64,000 nucleotides of DNA, from NCBI RefSeq assembly GCF_963675165.1, contig NC_087389.1:4758620-4822619 (forward strand). The letters are read 5' to 3'. A program made the translations under genes and the position numbers. The DNA comes from Halichondria panicea (taxonomy: Eukaryota > Porifera > Demospongiae > Suberitida > Halichondriidae). Under the pieces are notes generated by a model that was not told the origin of the DNA, made no database searches, and saw nothing but the letters and a program-made list of their open reading frames with translations. Shown here piece after piece: positions 22,467 through 32,572 of the stretch (the first letter of the stretch is position 1; every line of letters begins with the position of its first letter).

Positions 22467-23576
22467 ATGGCTAAGAAGAGACCACGTGAAGTTACAGATT
22501 TTGATGCGATTGGAGATGAATTGATCCCGAGTGCAACAGTTCGTTGTGTTTTAACTTCTCTGTCACCCATCAAGAAAGGAAGAAAGTGCAAGTATTTTGA
22601 TGGCAGCGCTACAGATGGAAAAACAAGACGTCGACTTTTGTCGTTTTCAGAGAGTCAGCTGGAGTTGTTGCAGAAGTTCAAAAGAGCCAAAGAGACGGTA
22701 GAGCTCAGAGACTGTCAAGTGAAGCGAGGAATAAGAGGAGACCAGATGGAAATTGTGCTGAAGTCAAACACTGAAATCGCGCGTTGCTCAAAACAGCTGG
22801 ACAGCAGCAACATTGACTTTGATGATGGTGTCGTTCCCGAAGTACCTGTTTCGGCCTTTGAAGGAAAATGTGTTTATGATGTGGTGAGTGTTCGTGCGAA
22901 AGTGCACACAGTCTATGAACGAGAGATTCTTGATGACGGTAAAGTCAAGCAAGATATTTGTATTTCTGACGCCAGTGGTGCTGGAAGAGTGACGGTGTGG
23001 GGATCTCATGTTGGAACAATGGCCGTAGGAGACAGCTATTTGCTTTCAGGTTTCATTGTCAAAGAGTTCCGTGGAAACAAGTATCTCAGCATGCGTAAAG
23101 AAGGATCGAACATAGAGAAAATTGATGATGTTGGAGCAGTGATGAACGTTGATGAAACCAATGTTAACATAGGTGGATCAATAAGGAATGCTAGAATTGT
23201 TTGTGTGATGGAGTTTGTATCTAGGAAGGTGTGTATTGTCTGCTATAGTTATGTTGAACCTGGTCCTGGTAGTCCACCAGTTCATGGACGCTGTTTGACT
23301 TGCAATGTGGCTCAGCGGTATGATTGTTGTTCTAGTTCTCTGTTTGCGAAGCTGATGTTTAAAGTTGATGGAGGAGAATGCGTTACTCTCAATGCTAATG
23401 CTTACATCCTGCGGAGTCTTCTTGGAATATCAGAGAAAGATGTTGCAGACGAGCTGTCGATACTGAGTGTTCCAAAATTTGAATCGGTTTCGTTCAATGG
23501 ACAGGATACAATGACAGATTTTAAGTTTGAATCTGAAACTGAAGAAGCAGAAGTGAAACAAAAGACATCTGTATAA
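22467..23576 (+). CDS. RPA-like OB-fold / zinc-ribbon protein, intronless
   Basis: Uninterrupted gene of 369 aa, starting at MAKKRPREV; a Met 7 codons upstream in frame is less likely because of its hydrophobic lead. Residues about 15-110 look like a first OB-type beta domain (GRKCKYFDG...TDGKTRRR). Residues about 130-225 form a second OB fold with the RPA-like pattern VSVRAKVHTVYE...DASGAGRVTVWG...GDSYLLSGFIVKEF. A CxxC pair at CIVC and a second at CLTC, 20 residues later, make a zinc ribbon like that in the DNA-binding part of RPA70. A further beta-rich segment follows, and the C terminus is acidic. Single-stranded nucleic-acid binding is inferred. Being intronless in an intron-bearing genome it may be a retrocopy or a transposon-linked gene. 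I do not recognise an orthologue. Confidence 0.7.
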   Translation: MAKKRPREVTDFDAIGDELIPSATVRCVLTSLSPIKKGRKCKYFDGSATDGKTRRRLLSFSESQLELLQKFKRAKETVELRDCQVKRGIRGDQMEIVLKSNTEIARCSKQLDSSNIDFDDGVVPEVPVSAFEGKCVYDVVSVRAKVHTVYEREILDDGKVKQDICISDASGAGRVTVWGSHVGTMAVGDSYLLSGFIVKEFRGNKYLSMRKEGSNIEKIDDVGAVMNVDETNVNIGGSIRNARIVCVMEFVSRKVCIVCYSYVEPGPGSPPVHGRCLTCNVAQRYDCCSSSLFAKLMFKVDGGECVTLNANAYILRSLLGISEKDVADELSILSVPKFESVSFNGQDTMTDFKFESETEEAEVKQKTSV

Positions 23577-23866
23577 ACGTTCGAATTAGATCTATAGTGA
23601 CTGAATTGTTTTAAGTACCGTGCATGTGCCATAATAATTATGTATGCATGGCCGTACAGATATAATTATTGTAGCTGCATGTTTGTGTTTCGTTGTACTT
23701 AACGTGGATTTCTATATACTTAAAATTGTGTAGACGTACTCAGGGTCGTAGACAGCGAGGGAGAAGGGGGGGCAGTTTCCCCCCTATAGCCTCGATCCCA
23801 GGCCGAGTTTTCGTTTTTATATAACAGTTAGGCGAACCTCAAAAGGTATTTAGTGTATACTCACAG
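23577..23866. other. Short spacer with MITE fragment
   Basis: Contains a partial terminus (CAGGGTCGTAGACAGCGAGG at about 23741) related to the CAGTGGCGTAGCC-type ends. No gene. Confidence 0.4.
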
Positions 23867-26800
23867 TATAATAATAATATAATATAATAATAATTATGGT
23901 TTCACAGCATACATACAGGTGATTACAAAAAAAAAACAGGACAATATAGTGAGTGTACAGCTGAAGGCTAATCTGAAACTAGTCAGATTGCCCAGTGTGA
24001 GATAGATTATAGAGAACAAGCGATTCACAAACGAACACTAATGACCGTTGTGGAGCATTTACTGCAGGGACAGAGAAAATGAAAGGAACATAATTATGTT
24101 GTAGGGGTCGAAATGAGTTACAAAGTGGGACCATAGAAATCGCTTGATCAGTGTCTTTATGCATTGAGATGATAGATAGAGACATATCAATGGCCGGTAG
24201 GCAGTTCCACAGTCTGGGCAGACGGTTAAAATAGAAATAACGGTGTTGATTGTGGCTTGATCTGGTGTGACGGAGGGTGAGCTTGTCAGATGACCTTGTG
24301 TTAGAACAGGATATTGAGACGAAATCTGTAATGCAGAAGCGATTTGTTTTGTTTTTAAATGAGTTAACATTATGTCTGCCAGCTCGAAGGAGTACATCAG
24401 AGGAAGTAACTTTAACTTCACTAGTCTTTCCTTGTAGTCACCATCAGAGTTGCCTAGGATAAACTTTGTTGCTCTCTTCTGAATACGCTCCAGAGCTTCA
24501 GTATCTTTGACTAGCATTGGTCTCCAAAGTTGTGAGCAATACAACAGCTGTGAGCGAACCAGTGACAGGTATAGCTTCTTCTTGGTATATATACTGAGTT
24601 GGATGATGAGAAAGTACGGTGGAGTAAACCTAGTTGTCTGTATGCCTTAGCAGAAATGCTGTCATAATGCTTGTGCCAGCCCAGATCCTGTTGCAGTATT
24701 ATCCTCAGGTCTCTGTGACTCTCCTTTGGTGAGATCGGCCTCCCCGAAAGGAAGTAAGAGGAGTTCATAAAGAGTGAGGGGTTCTTAGAGAATTTCAACA
24801 ACACACATTTTTGAGAATTAAAAGAGAGGTTCCATTTGTTGCTCCAATCATTCAGCATATCAAGGTCCGATTGTAGTTCAATTGTATCTGAGGTTGATTT
24901 CATCTGATGAGAGCATTTGGTATCATCTGCAAAGATATGAATATTAGAGAAGTTAATGCTAAGAGGAAGATCCATTGATATAAACCAGAAAAAGCATAGG
25001 CCCAAGGATGCTTCCTTGCGGAACTCCAGAAGATACCGGTAGGAGAGTTGAGTGGTGACCATTGATGGATACTATTTGCCATCTAGAAGTAAGGTATTCT
25101 TTAAACCATCTCCATAGTGCGCCGGAAATCCCCAGATCATGGAGTTTGAAGAGAAGTTCCTTATGGGGTACTCTATCAAATCCTTTTTGGAAATCAAGAT
25201 ATATCGTGTCGTGCTGGCATCTTCTTTCTAGGGACTTTTCAACGCATGACAAAAAAGACAATAATTGTTGCAGACATGAGTGGTCTCTCAGGAATCCAAG
25301 TTGGGATTTCGATATTGATTGGCCAATGAACCCAAACACCTTATCATACACAATCCTTTCAAGAACTTTAGAGATTGAGCATAGAAGGGAGATTGGTCTG
25401 TAGTTTGAAATAAGGCTTTTGTCCCCAGACTTAAATATTGGGATAATACGGTGTCTTTGGGAGCTTGCAGCTAGCCAGGCTCATTTTAAACAGATGATGT
25501 ACCACTGGGTAAAGAGCAAGGGAACATGTTTTTAGTATCCTAGGACCTATACAGTCAGTTTCTGAGGCTTTGAAGGGATCCAAACTTGAGAGGGCTGTGT
25601 ATACTTCAGTATATCTGAGAAGGCAATATTATTCAGAACAGAGGTTCCTGAACAGAGAGTGTGGGTATGGGAGGCATTAGAAGTGGGCTTTGAGTAGACT
25701 GATTCGAAATACTCATTAAAGAGAGAAGCTTTATCTGCATCAGATGTGGCAGTATGAGAATTGAGATGCATTGCTGTTGTTGTGCAGAACACTATTTATG
25801 TATTTGTAGATTTGTTGCTGTTATTGTGGGCAAACTCTTCAACAAGTTGTGCTTCATATATCGACTTTGAGATTTCCATATGATCACACAGTTCTTTTTC
25901 ATTAGTTTCCAGTTTAGTTATGTTTGACACAGACCCATTAAGCCTGGCCTTCTTCCTGGACGAGCAGACACGGTGAATAAGATGCCTTGTGGTAGAATTG
26001 TACCACTTTAGATAATTCTTGTTTGCCTTAAGCTTGACCAGAGGTGCGAACTGACTTATAGCATTGTTAATGATCCATTGGAGATTACACCAAACTGCCT
26101 CAACATCCGTACAATTCATACACAAAGAGAAGTCATAGTTAAGCAAATAGACTATCAAGCATTCATAGTCTAGTTTCGAATAGTCAAGAACATATAGCGG
26201 CACTTAGCAACAGGAATAGTTGGCCTGGCATTGGCTGAGAAGTGAAATGAGATTAGGTAATGATCTGAACATAATAGTGGGGGAGACACTCATCAAGCCA
26301 ACGGTTTCTGGAGTTGATGACAGGACTAAATCAATACAGTTTCCCCTATTATGGGTAGGTACAGTGACTAACTGGGTGAGGTCACAATCAAAAACAAAAT
26401 CACAGAAAAGATTAGACATGATAGTGGAACCTGAGAGTAGAGACCAGTTTATGTCTGGGCGATTAATGATTAAGATATTACACTCCCTGGCCAATTTAAT
26501 GAGAAATGATAGAGTGTTGGTAAAAATATCAAGATCCACATTAGGGGGAAGATGAACAGTACATACAGTACATTTCATTCGACGGCAATTAGTTCTAGAT
26601 TGGAGGGGGAGGCAATGAGCTTAATTAGTTGGAATTGAGTTATGAATTGCAAATAGAACTCCGCCTCCTCTAGTCCTCCTGTCCTTACGATAGATGGAAT
26701 AATCATACGGCAATATTTCGTTATTCATAATTGAATCATTCAGCTAGGTCTCGGTAACACCAATAATGTCAGGAAGGGATGAGTAAATAAACAATTGAAA

Positions 26801-27650
26801 ATTGACTAATTTGTTCACAAGACTGCGCACATTTATAAGGTTGAATTGGTAATTTGCTGATGGTCAGTCCTGCTGACTAGCTTCAGGTGGCGTACCTGGA
26901 TTAGGGTCAGTATGTTCTGAATTATCAAGCTGAATAGACTCCCTAGGAGAGACAGAATTAGATGCTTCCATGTGAACGGGGTTGGGCCTGGCCTAATCAT
27001 TATCCAACATTGCATGGGGTTTGTAAACCGAATTTACGATAGATCCATACTTCATATATATATCCTTGACCCATATGGTGGTACCTTTTATTTTAATGTC
27101 TTTTCTTTCCATTCCAGACTGAATTAGCTCCCATCTCTTTTTCATAAGTGTGGATTCAATTAATCTCTCTGCTTTGGTCATGTTTGGTTTGATGGAGAAA
27201 CCAGGAGATGCTCTCAAGTTCCTATGGCCAGCTAGAATTGCTGATACTTCACATGTGCGGGAAAGCTTGACTAGTATTGGTCTGTGCCTTTCTTCTTTGT
27301 ATTTACCCAGTCTTACACAGTCTCGAATAGATTGAGCCGGAATCGAGTCATCCACTTTCTGGACCAGGGAAGCTACCGCACCTATGTCTTCAGATAGGCG
27401 GATGTGTCTTGAGGAGCCTTTCTTGCATTCCTGAATGCCATAGACAACAATATTGTATTTACGATCTTTAGGGTTTGGGGTAAGAGTGGGTAGAGACATG
27501 GCTTCCTTTGTTGGTGGGGTAGTTAGCACAGGAATGGGTCCTGAGAGGTAGAAATGGCCTGAAATATCTGCTTTGGAAGCCCAGCACAAGTTCTGTGTAG
27601 CCAGCCCTGGCAGGTGCCATCACAGAAGACGGAATTCTGGCCTTTGCTTT
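23867..27650 (-). mobile_element. CR1/L2-like non-LTR retrotransposon, full-length layout but broken
   Basis: Read on the minus strand. An ORF1-like segment (26993-27589) carries RKYNIVVYGIQE. An endonuclease segment (about 26204-26990) includes RPDINWSLLSG and GNCIDLVLSS. A reverse transcriptase (about 24500-25800) shows DFQKGFDRVPH, SSGVPQGSILGPMLF and FADDTKCS. The C-terminal domain (about 24059-24544) has RIQKRATKFILG. The frame changes many times, so it is inactive. It ends in an ATT-rich microsatellite (about 23867-23899) and not poly(A), as in CR1/L2-type elements. The endonuclease and RT motifs together rule out a host gene. The 5' boundary is approximate. Confidence 0.85.
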
Positions 27651-27746
27651 TGCCCTCAGGTTCCTTGATTACTTTCTCGCATATTAATAATAGTCTGTAA
27701 GATATAGAATGATATTATTATAATATGTTATTCTCCCTGTTTTACA

Positions 27747-28530
27747 GATAACAGCACCTGTTTATCAGTACAAGGTTAAAGTCTTGACTCCTGTAAAACG
27801 CAAGAAAGCAATAACAAGACAACTACATGATTTCAAAGGAAAATTTGGAAGTGTTTCTCAATTAAAAACACAAATTGATACTGAACTCGGAGATGAGTTA
27901 CCCAACAGTTCAGTAGATGTGGGCTACTTCGATGGGCACCAATCTGCGAAGGTGTGGCTTGTTTCAGCCAAAGATCTCAAGGTTATGTACGAAAAAGTTA
28001 TAACAGTTCTTGCGAGATATTTTTGTGGGTGCAAACAAGTGAAGATGTAGATGCTGACGAACAGTGATATAAATCCAGAACCTAGTAGAAAGAAAGGAAA
28101 GCAGCAAATCTAAAGAGGATAAACTTAAGGAGATATATGGCAAGCTTAAGAGTCAGCATGACGAATCGTCCTACAATACACCACATTGTGGGCGCGAATG
28201 ATTCAGTGTGGTACCCATGACGACTACAAAGACTCTCCACATGTGCCAATGATTACTGGAATGCCTCAGAAACGTCTGAAAAAGGACTCTCTTACTGAAA
28301 CCTTTGCTGGAGCTGCTGAAGCAATTGCCAAAGCGTTTTCAACTCCTCAAGATCGTCCGGCCGCTTCGAGTTCAAGACCTGATTCGGGAATTGTAGGAGT
28401 TTCACCTGGAAAATGCATTGATTTAAGATCAAAGAATTTACAACAACTATACGGTTCCTACAAGAGCGTTTCGAGGACAACATTATCTCGGCCTCTCAAC
28501 TTGCTGAACAAAAAGCTTTTTTTTTTATGC
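27747..28530 (+). pseudogene. Fragment of a sponge-type multicopy protein, frameshifted
   Basis: The first block (about 27748-28070) follows an acceptor-like tract (ctgttttacag) and encodes LTPVKRKKAITRQLHDFKGKF, then SAKVWLVSAKDLKVMYEK. The sequence then slips frame to IFLWVQTSEDVDADEQ. The second block (28180-28525) encodes LWARMIQCGTHDDY, PHVPMITG, GVSPGKCIDLRSKNLQQL and, after another slip near 28455, LQERFEDNIISASQLAEQKA. I associate this arrangement with proteins repeated in sponge genomes, from memory of the family style only. Function unknown. At least two frame breaks make it a relic. Confidence 0.55.
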
Positions 28531-28779
28531 TCTATACGTAACCTTACATAATATTCTTTTGTCATTCAGTACTTGTATATAGGTTTTTTTATAATTATAC
28601 CATGGTAAAAAATCAATGTTTACTGTAATTCATTCCAGTGCAATGTTATGAGAATAATTAGCAAGTGATCAGTATTTAGAACTGTATATTCCACACGATT
28701 CAATCCATGCTTCACAACTAGTCTTCCTTTGTTATTGTTGAAAATGCAGCTAGAAATGTAGTCTCGATATCCATTGTAG

Positions 28780-29686
28780 CACTCAATTCCTGTTCAATTA
28801 GCCTGATTGATCATGATGACTTAACTTTATTGAAAAGCATCTCAATAGGGTTATAATCAGGGCTGTAGGGAGGGAGATAATGGACCAGACTTCCCATCTC
28901 ACGAATTACACTGGTTACACCTGTTACGTGATGCACTGAACAGTTATCCATTATTACAACGCTATTCGAATTATATACCCATCAAAAGTCATGAGGTGTG
29001 GTAGTAACTGCTTTTCAATGAAATTGACATAGATATCTCTATTAACAGACCCACGTACAATCTTAAGATCTATGATACCATTGATTGTCATAGCTGCAAT
29101 CGCCGAAACACGCTCGCCTCATTTGACAGGCATGCCTCGCGCTGCATATCCATACTTACGGAGAGCATTTCGTCGGTCACAGCCAGTCTCGTCAATGAAA
29201 ATAGGAAAATGATCTTCATACATTGAAACTTCACTTACATAATAAGTAGCTCTAAGTTCTTCATCTCTCTGTGAAGCTATACTAGTTGCATTTTTTTTCT
29301 ACTGAAATTATTTTTCTTCAAAAAGTGCACAGAGATGAAAGGCTGATGCTTAGACCGAACATCCAGCTTAATTCATACTGGATTTCCCACAGATAGATCC
29401 CAGGCTTATCCAAAACAAGCATAAGCACAGTCAACTGCACTGGCCTTGTCATCTTGATGGGGAGGTTCTCACAAGAGTATGCCTTTTTCATAACTGTTCC
29501 AGTTGTCTTAAAAGTATTCACAATCCTATGAACTGTAGAAGCATCTACGGACAGATTTGAAGCAATATTTTTCAGGGAGAGCTTTTCAACCTCGCGCTGC
29601 CACACCATCCTCCATCGAAGGTCTTCACTGTAGGCAGATGTCCTCTTTGATCCACATGAAGTGGAACTTGCTCCTCTCACAGCCAT
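28780..29686 (-). pseudogene. Broken Tc1/IS630-like DDE transposase
   Basis: The N-terminal part (29318-29686) encodes a helix-turn-helix: LRWRMVWQREVEKLSLKNIA, then VDASTVHRIVNTFKTTG. The catalytic part continues on the same strand after a frame break near 29300. First acid in PIFIDETGCDRRNALRKYG, second in MDNCSVHHVTG, third (Glu) in YLPPYSPDYNPIEM. A stop interrupts it after MPVK (near 29125) and a frameshift lies near 28970. D...D34E spacing and the NPIE motif fit the IS630/Tc1 group. Terminal repeats were not identified. Confidence 0.8.
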
Positions 29687-30626
29687 AGCTAGTGACTCTT
29701 CAGCCTTTCACAAGGCTATATCAGTGTCTAATCTTAACGTCTATTCGATTTTACTGTTATACACACCTGTAATTGTCAAAACAAGTCATTAGTATAATTA
29801 TGTCCTGACCATAAACTTAAGAAGACACTGCTCAATTGATGGCTCAGTATAATTATAATAGCCTATACTGGCAGACCACATCAAAATAAGGCTTTATGGA
29901 GAAAAAACAGAGTGGGGACTGAGAGTCAGTAGTGTGACCAAACTAAAGAATAGAGTTAGTATCATCACTTTATAAGTTACATAGATCTACTTACAAGTGA
30001 TTCACACGTATATAGAACTGCATGAGTGGAGGGGTACAATACAAGTACTAATTAGCTTGTAGCAATGGCTTGACGTATTCTTTGCTTGTATAAGGGCTAA
30101 GTAATATACGTAAGGTAACTCCTCAAACCTTGTTATGCATGCATGTATTGTGGTAATACCCACTTAAGAAAACATTCTTTAATTAATAGCCTGGCAGACG
30201 AAATCAAGGGCTTTATATTTCCAGTGCATGCATGTAGCTGATATCGATATCATACCAGATGTGTAGCAATAATTAGGCCACACAAATTGATCTCATGTTT
30301 CACATAGCCTCAGTCCCAAGCTCTTTCTTTGTCACAATCGTTCAATAAGAGGTATTAATTTGAGATAGAGGTAAAGTTAAGAAAAGGAGAGCGAAGTCGC
30401 GTGACAGTAGAAGGGTGGTAGAGACTAAAAGGGTGAAATTGAACGTAGGCAGGTAGAGTATATACCCACCTCAATCTATGACTAATAAACTTTGTGCAAG
30501 ACTGGCGGACATGGCCATTAGACTTGGAAGTGGCAGCACTTCAATGTGTTATACAAGCTAGCTAGCTATACCTACTTACTATAGTACTAGATTGTGTGTT
30601 TTACAATAATATAGCTACTATTAATT

Positions 30627-30723
30627 TAGCTTCGTTCCCAGGCCAATCCATCTCCAGCTAGGTCGACTCCTAGGCCTGGTCGACCTAGCGTTCAAATGGA
30701 GACGGATCCTGGGAACGAGGCTA
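30627..30723. mobile_element. 97-bp MITE with 9-bp TSD
   Basis: Inverted ends TAGCTTCGTTCCCAGG and CCTGGGAACGAGGCTA, flanked by CTATTAATT (30618-30626 and 30724-30732). The nine-base duplication fits the Mutator/MULE group. Confidence 0.8.
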
Positions 30724-30847
30724 CTATTAATTCAGATTTATCAGATCTGCTATATAGACTAGCTTATAGTAGTCATCATTATCATCTAGCATAATAATTA
30801 TAGTTTAGTTATCATAGAGCAGGTAGCTATATATGATACTAAGCTAC

Positions 30848-30912
30848 TAGCCTCGTTCCCAGCCAAGTTGTCTCTAAAATAACGAAGAAAAATTGGCCTA
30901 GGAACGAGGCTA
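30848..30912. mobile_element. 65-bp MITE with 9-bp TSD
   Basis: Ends TAGCCTCGTTCCCAG and TAGGAACGAGGCTA, flanked by CTAAGCTAC (30839-30847 and 30913-30921). Same family as the copy at 30627 and among the smallest complete elements in the window. Confidence 0.8.
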
Positions 30913-32572
30913 CTAAGCTACCTGCTATCAGAGCTGCACACTGGTTCACCATTGCACTGAGCTTGGTCTCTGCTCCTGGCCTTACTTTGCAGTGTGTTAA
31001 TTAATGCGTGGGAGAATACCACCTACGTTACAATGGTGGGCTACATATCACCCACGTTCATAAAAATGTATGTGGACCACGCGACTTCGCATACTAGGCT
31101 TTACTTTTTCTTTCAGGTCTATCATTTCCTTCTTTACATACTGCCTGCCATCATCTCATTTATATTGAGAGCTAGACAAGAATAAAAAAAAAATAACCTG
31201 GGGACAAGCAGACTTTTAATTCCCAAAAACAGACTAGGGTGGCGCAGGCAAAAAAAGTAATGAATATTATTATAAAACCACAATAATTATTATTAACAGA
31301 GTCACAACACACCACAAAAAGTGACTTTAGCAAAACATTACTACGCTTTGCTAAATCACGTGGCCATTCTTAACCTCTGACCTGGACCACTATATCGGGG
31401 TTTATTCTGCAAAACTATGACCCGTAAAATCTGTGATACATTATTAGGTGTGGCTTATTGTACTCCTCGTGCACGCACATTAAAACACTTATTGCTAGCT
31501 ATTTAAAGTGTGATATACAATTAATTACAATCTACTTACAAGACTTGTAACAAGTGATCCAATAGTAGAACTGAGGGCTTCAATGCAATTTCTTATAGCA
31601 ATGGCTCATACTGTATCATAGAGTAAAACAAAACAATTATGTGAGGGAACTCCCCAAACCTATATAGTCTGCATTGTGGTTCTTCAAATTAATCTTAAGC
31701 CTACTGGCAGACCACATCAAAGGCTTTATGCATATTCATATCTACTATTGTGAAAGCAGGATTAAAAAAAAAATCAAATTGAGCATTTGCACAATTCTTC
31801 TCCAGGTACTAGATCTACATCCTTGCAATTGGTTACTTTCATATTGCGTTCTTGAGCCCAATCTCCTTGACCGCCCATGATGTGTTTCTTTCGATTTGTT
31901 TTCCTTTGTGATTTTTCTTTTAGTTCGTGGAAAACATCGAGTATTTTTTACACAAACTCAGCCTGCTTTGTTTCGCTGAAGGTTCGTGCAATTCATGCAA
32001 ACAGAAGTCAGACAAGGCGATGCAAAAGTTAGGATGGACGCTCTTCTGTGCTTTTTAATAAAAATCTTTTATGCCTTTTATAGTAGAGAAGTAGGAATTA
32101 CAATAATTAATTATTATAGAACACTTCTAGCTAGTAATGTTTTGCTGTATATGCCTATTATAGCTAGGAAGTGAATAGTATAGAGTCACTACAGTCCAAT
32201 TAAGTAACAATTGCAAGCCAGAAACATAACACATAACAGTTAAATTGCAGTACACCTTTGAACTAACATAGTATCAGTTAAATTGACATAGCCTTAGTTG
32301 AACTGACGTGACAAATTGGAATTGACATAGGGTAGCCTCAGTTGAATCTCCCACAATCTCGAGCCTATACTATAATGTGTACCTCAGGGCCACCGTACAT
32401 TAAACTTTCAGTTTTGATATATAACTATAGACTAATGTAGCAATGATAATATGTGTCCTTACAATAAAAAAAACTCTGTCAACAATATTAATGAAAAAGC
32501 TAGTACTACAGTACATTTATAATTATACAATCTGCAGACTATAATTATATATACTAAATCCTATGAACAAAG

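Larger units (their letters stand above)
29687..32572. other. Spacer with repeated NLR-downstream sequence and small MITEs
   Basis: Segments near 29930-30240 and 31530-31740 repeat the sequence that lies beyond other NLR units (compare 11690-11860, 39230-39390, 46190-46280 and 54770-54860). This suggests lost NLR units here. An orphan right end of the foldback family (TCAGGGCCACCGTA) ends at 32397. Open frames at 30994, 31674 and 31986 have no family signature. Confidence 0.45.

Noticed and set aside
24059-27589. Series of minus-strand open frames that could be host genes
   Set aside because: Endonuclease and reverse-transcriptase motifs in order show a decayed LINE.
30994-32174. Three plus-strand frames of 60-68 codons
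   Set aside because: AT-rich, without family signature, splice context or a paralogue.
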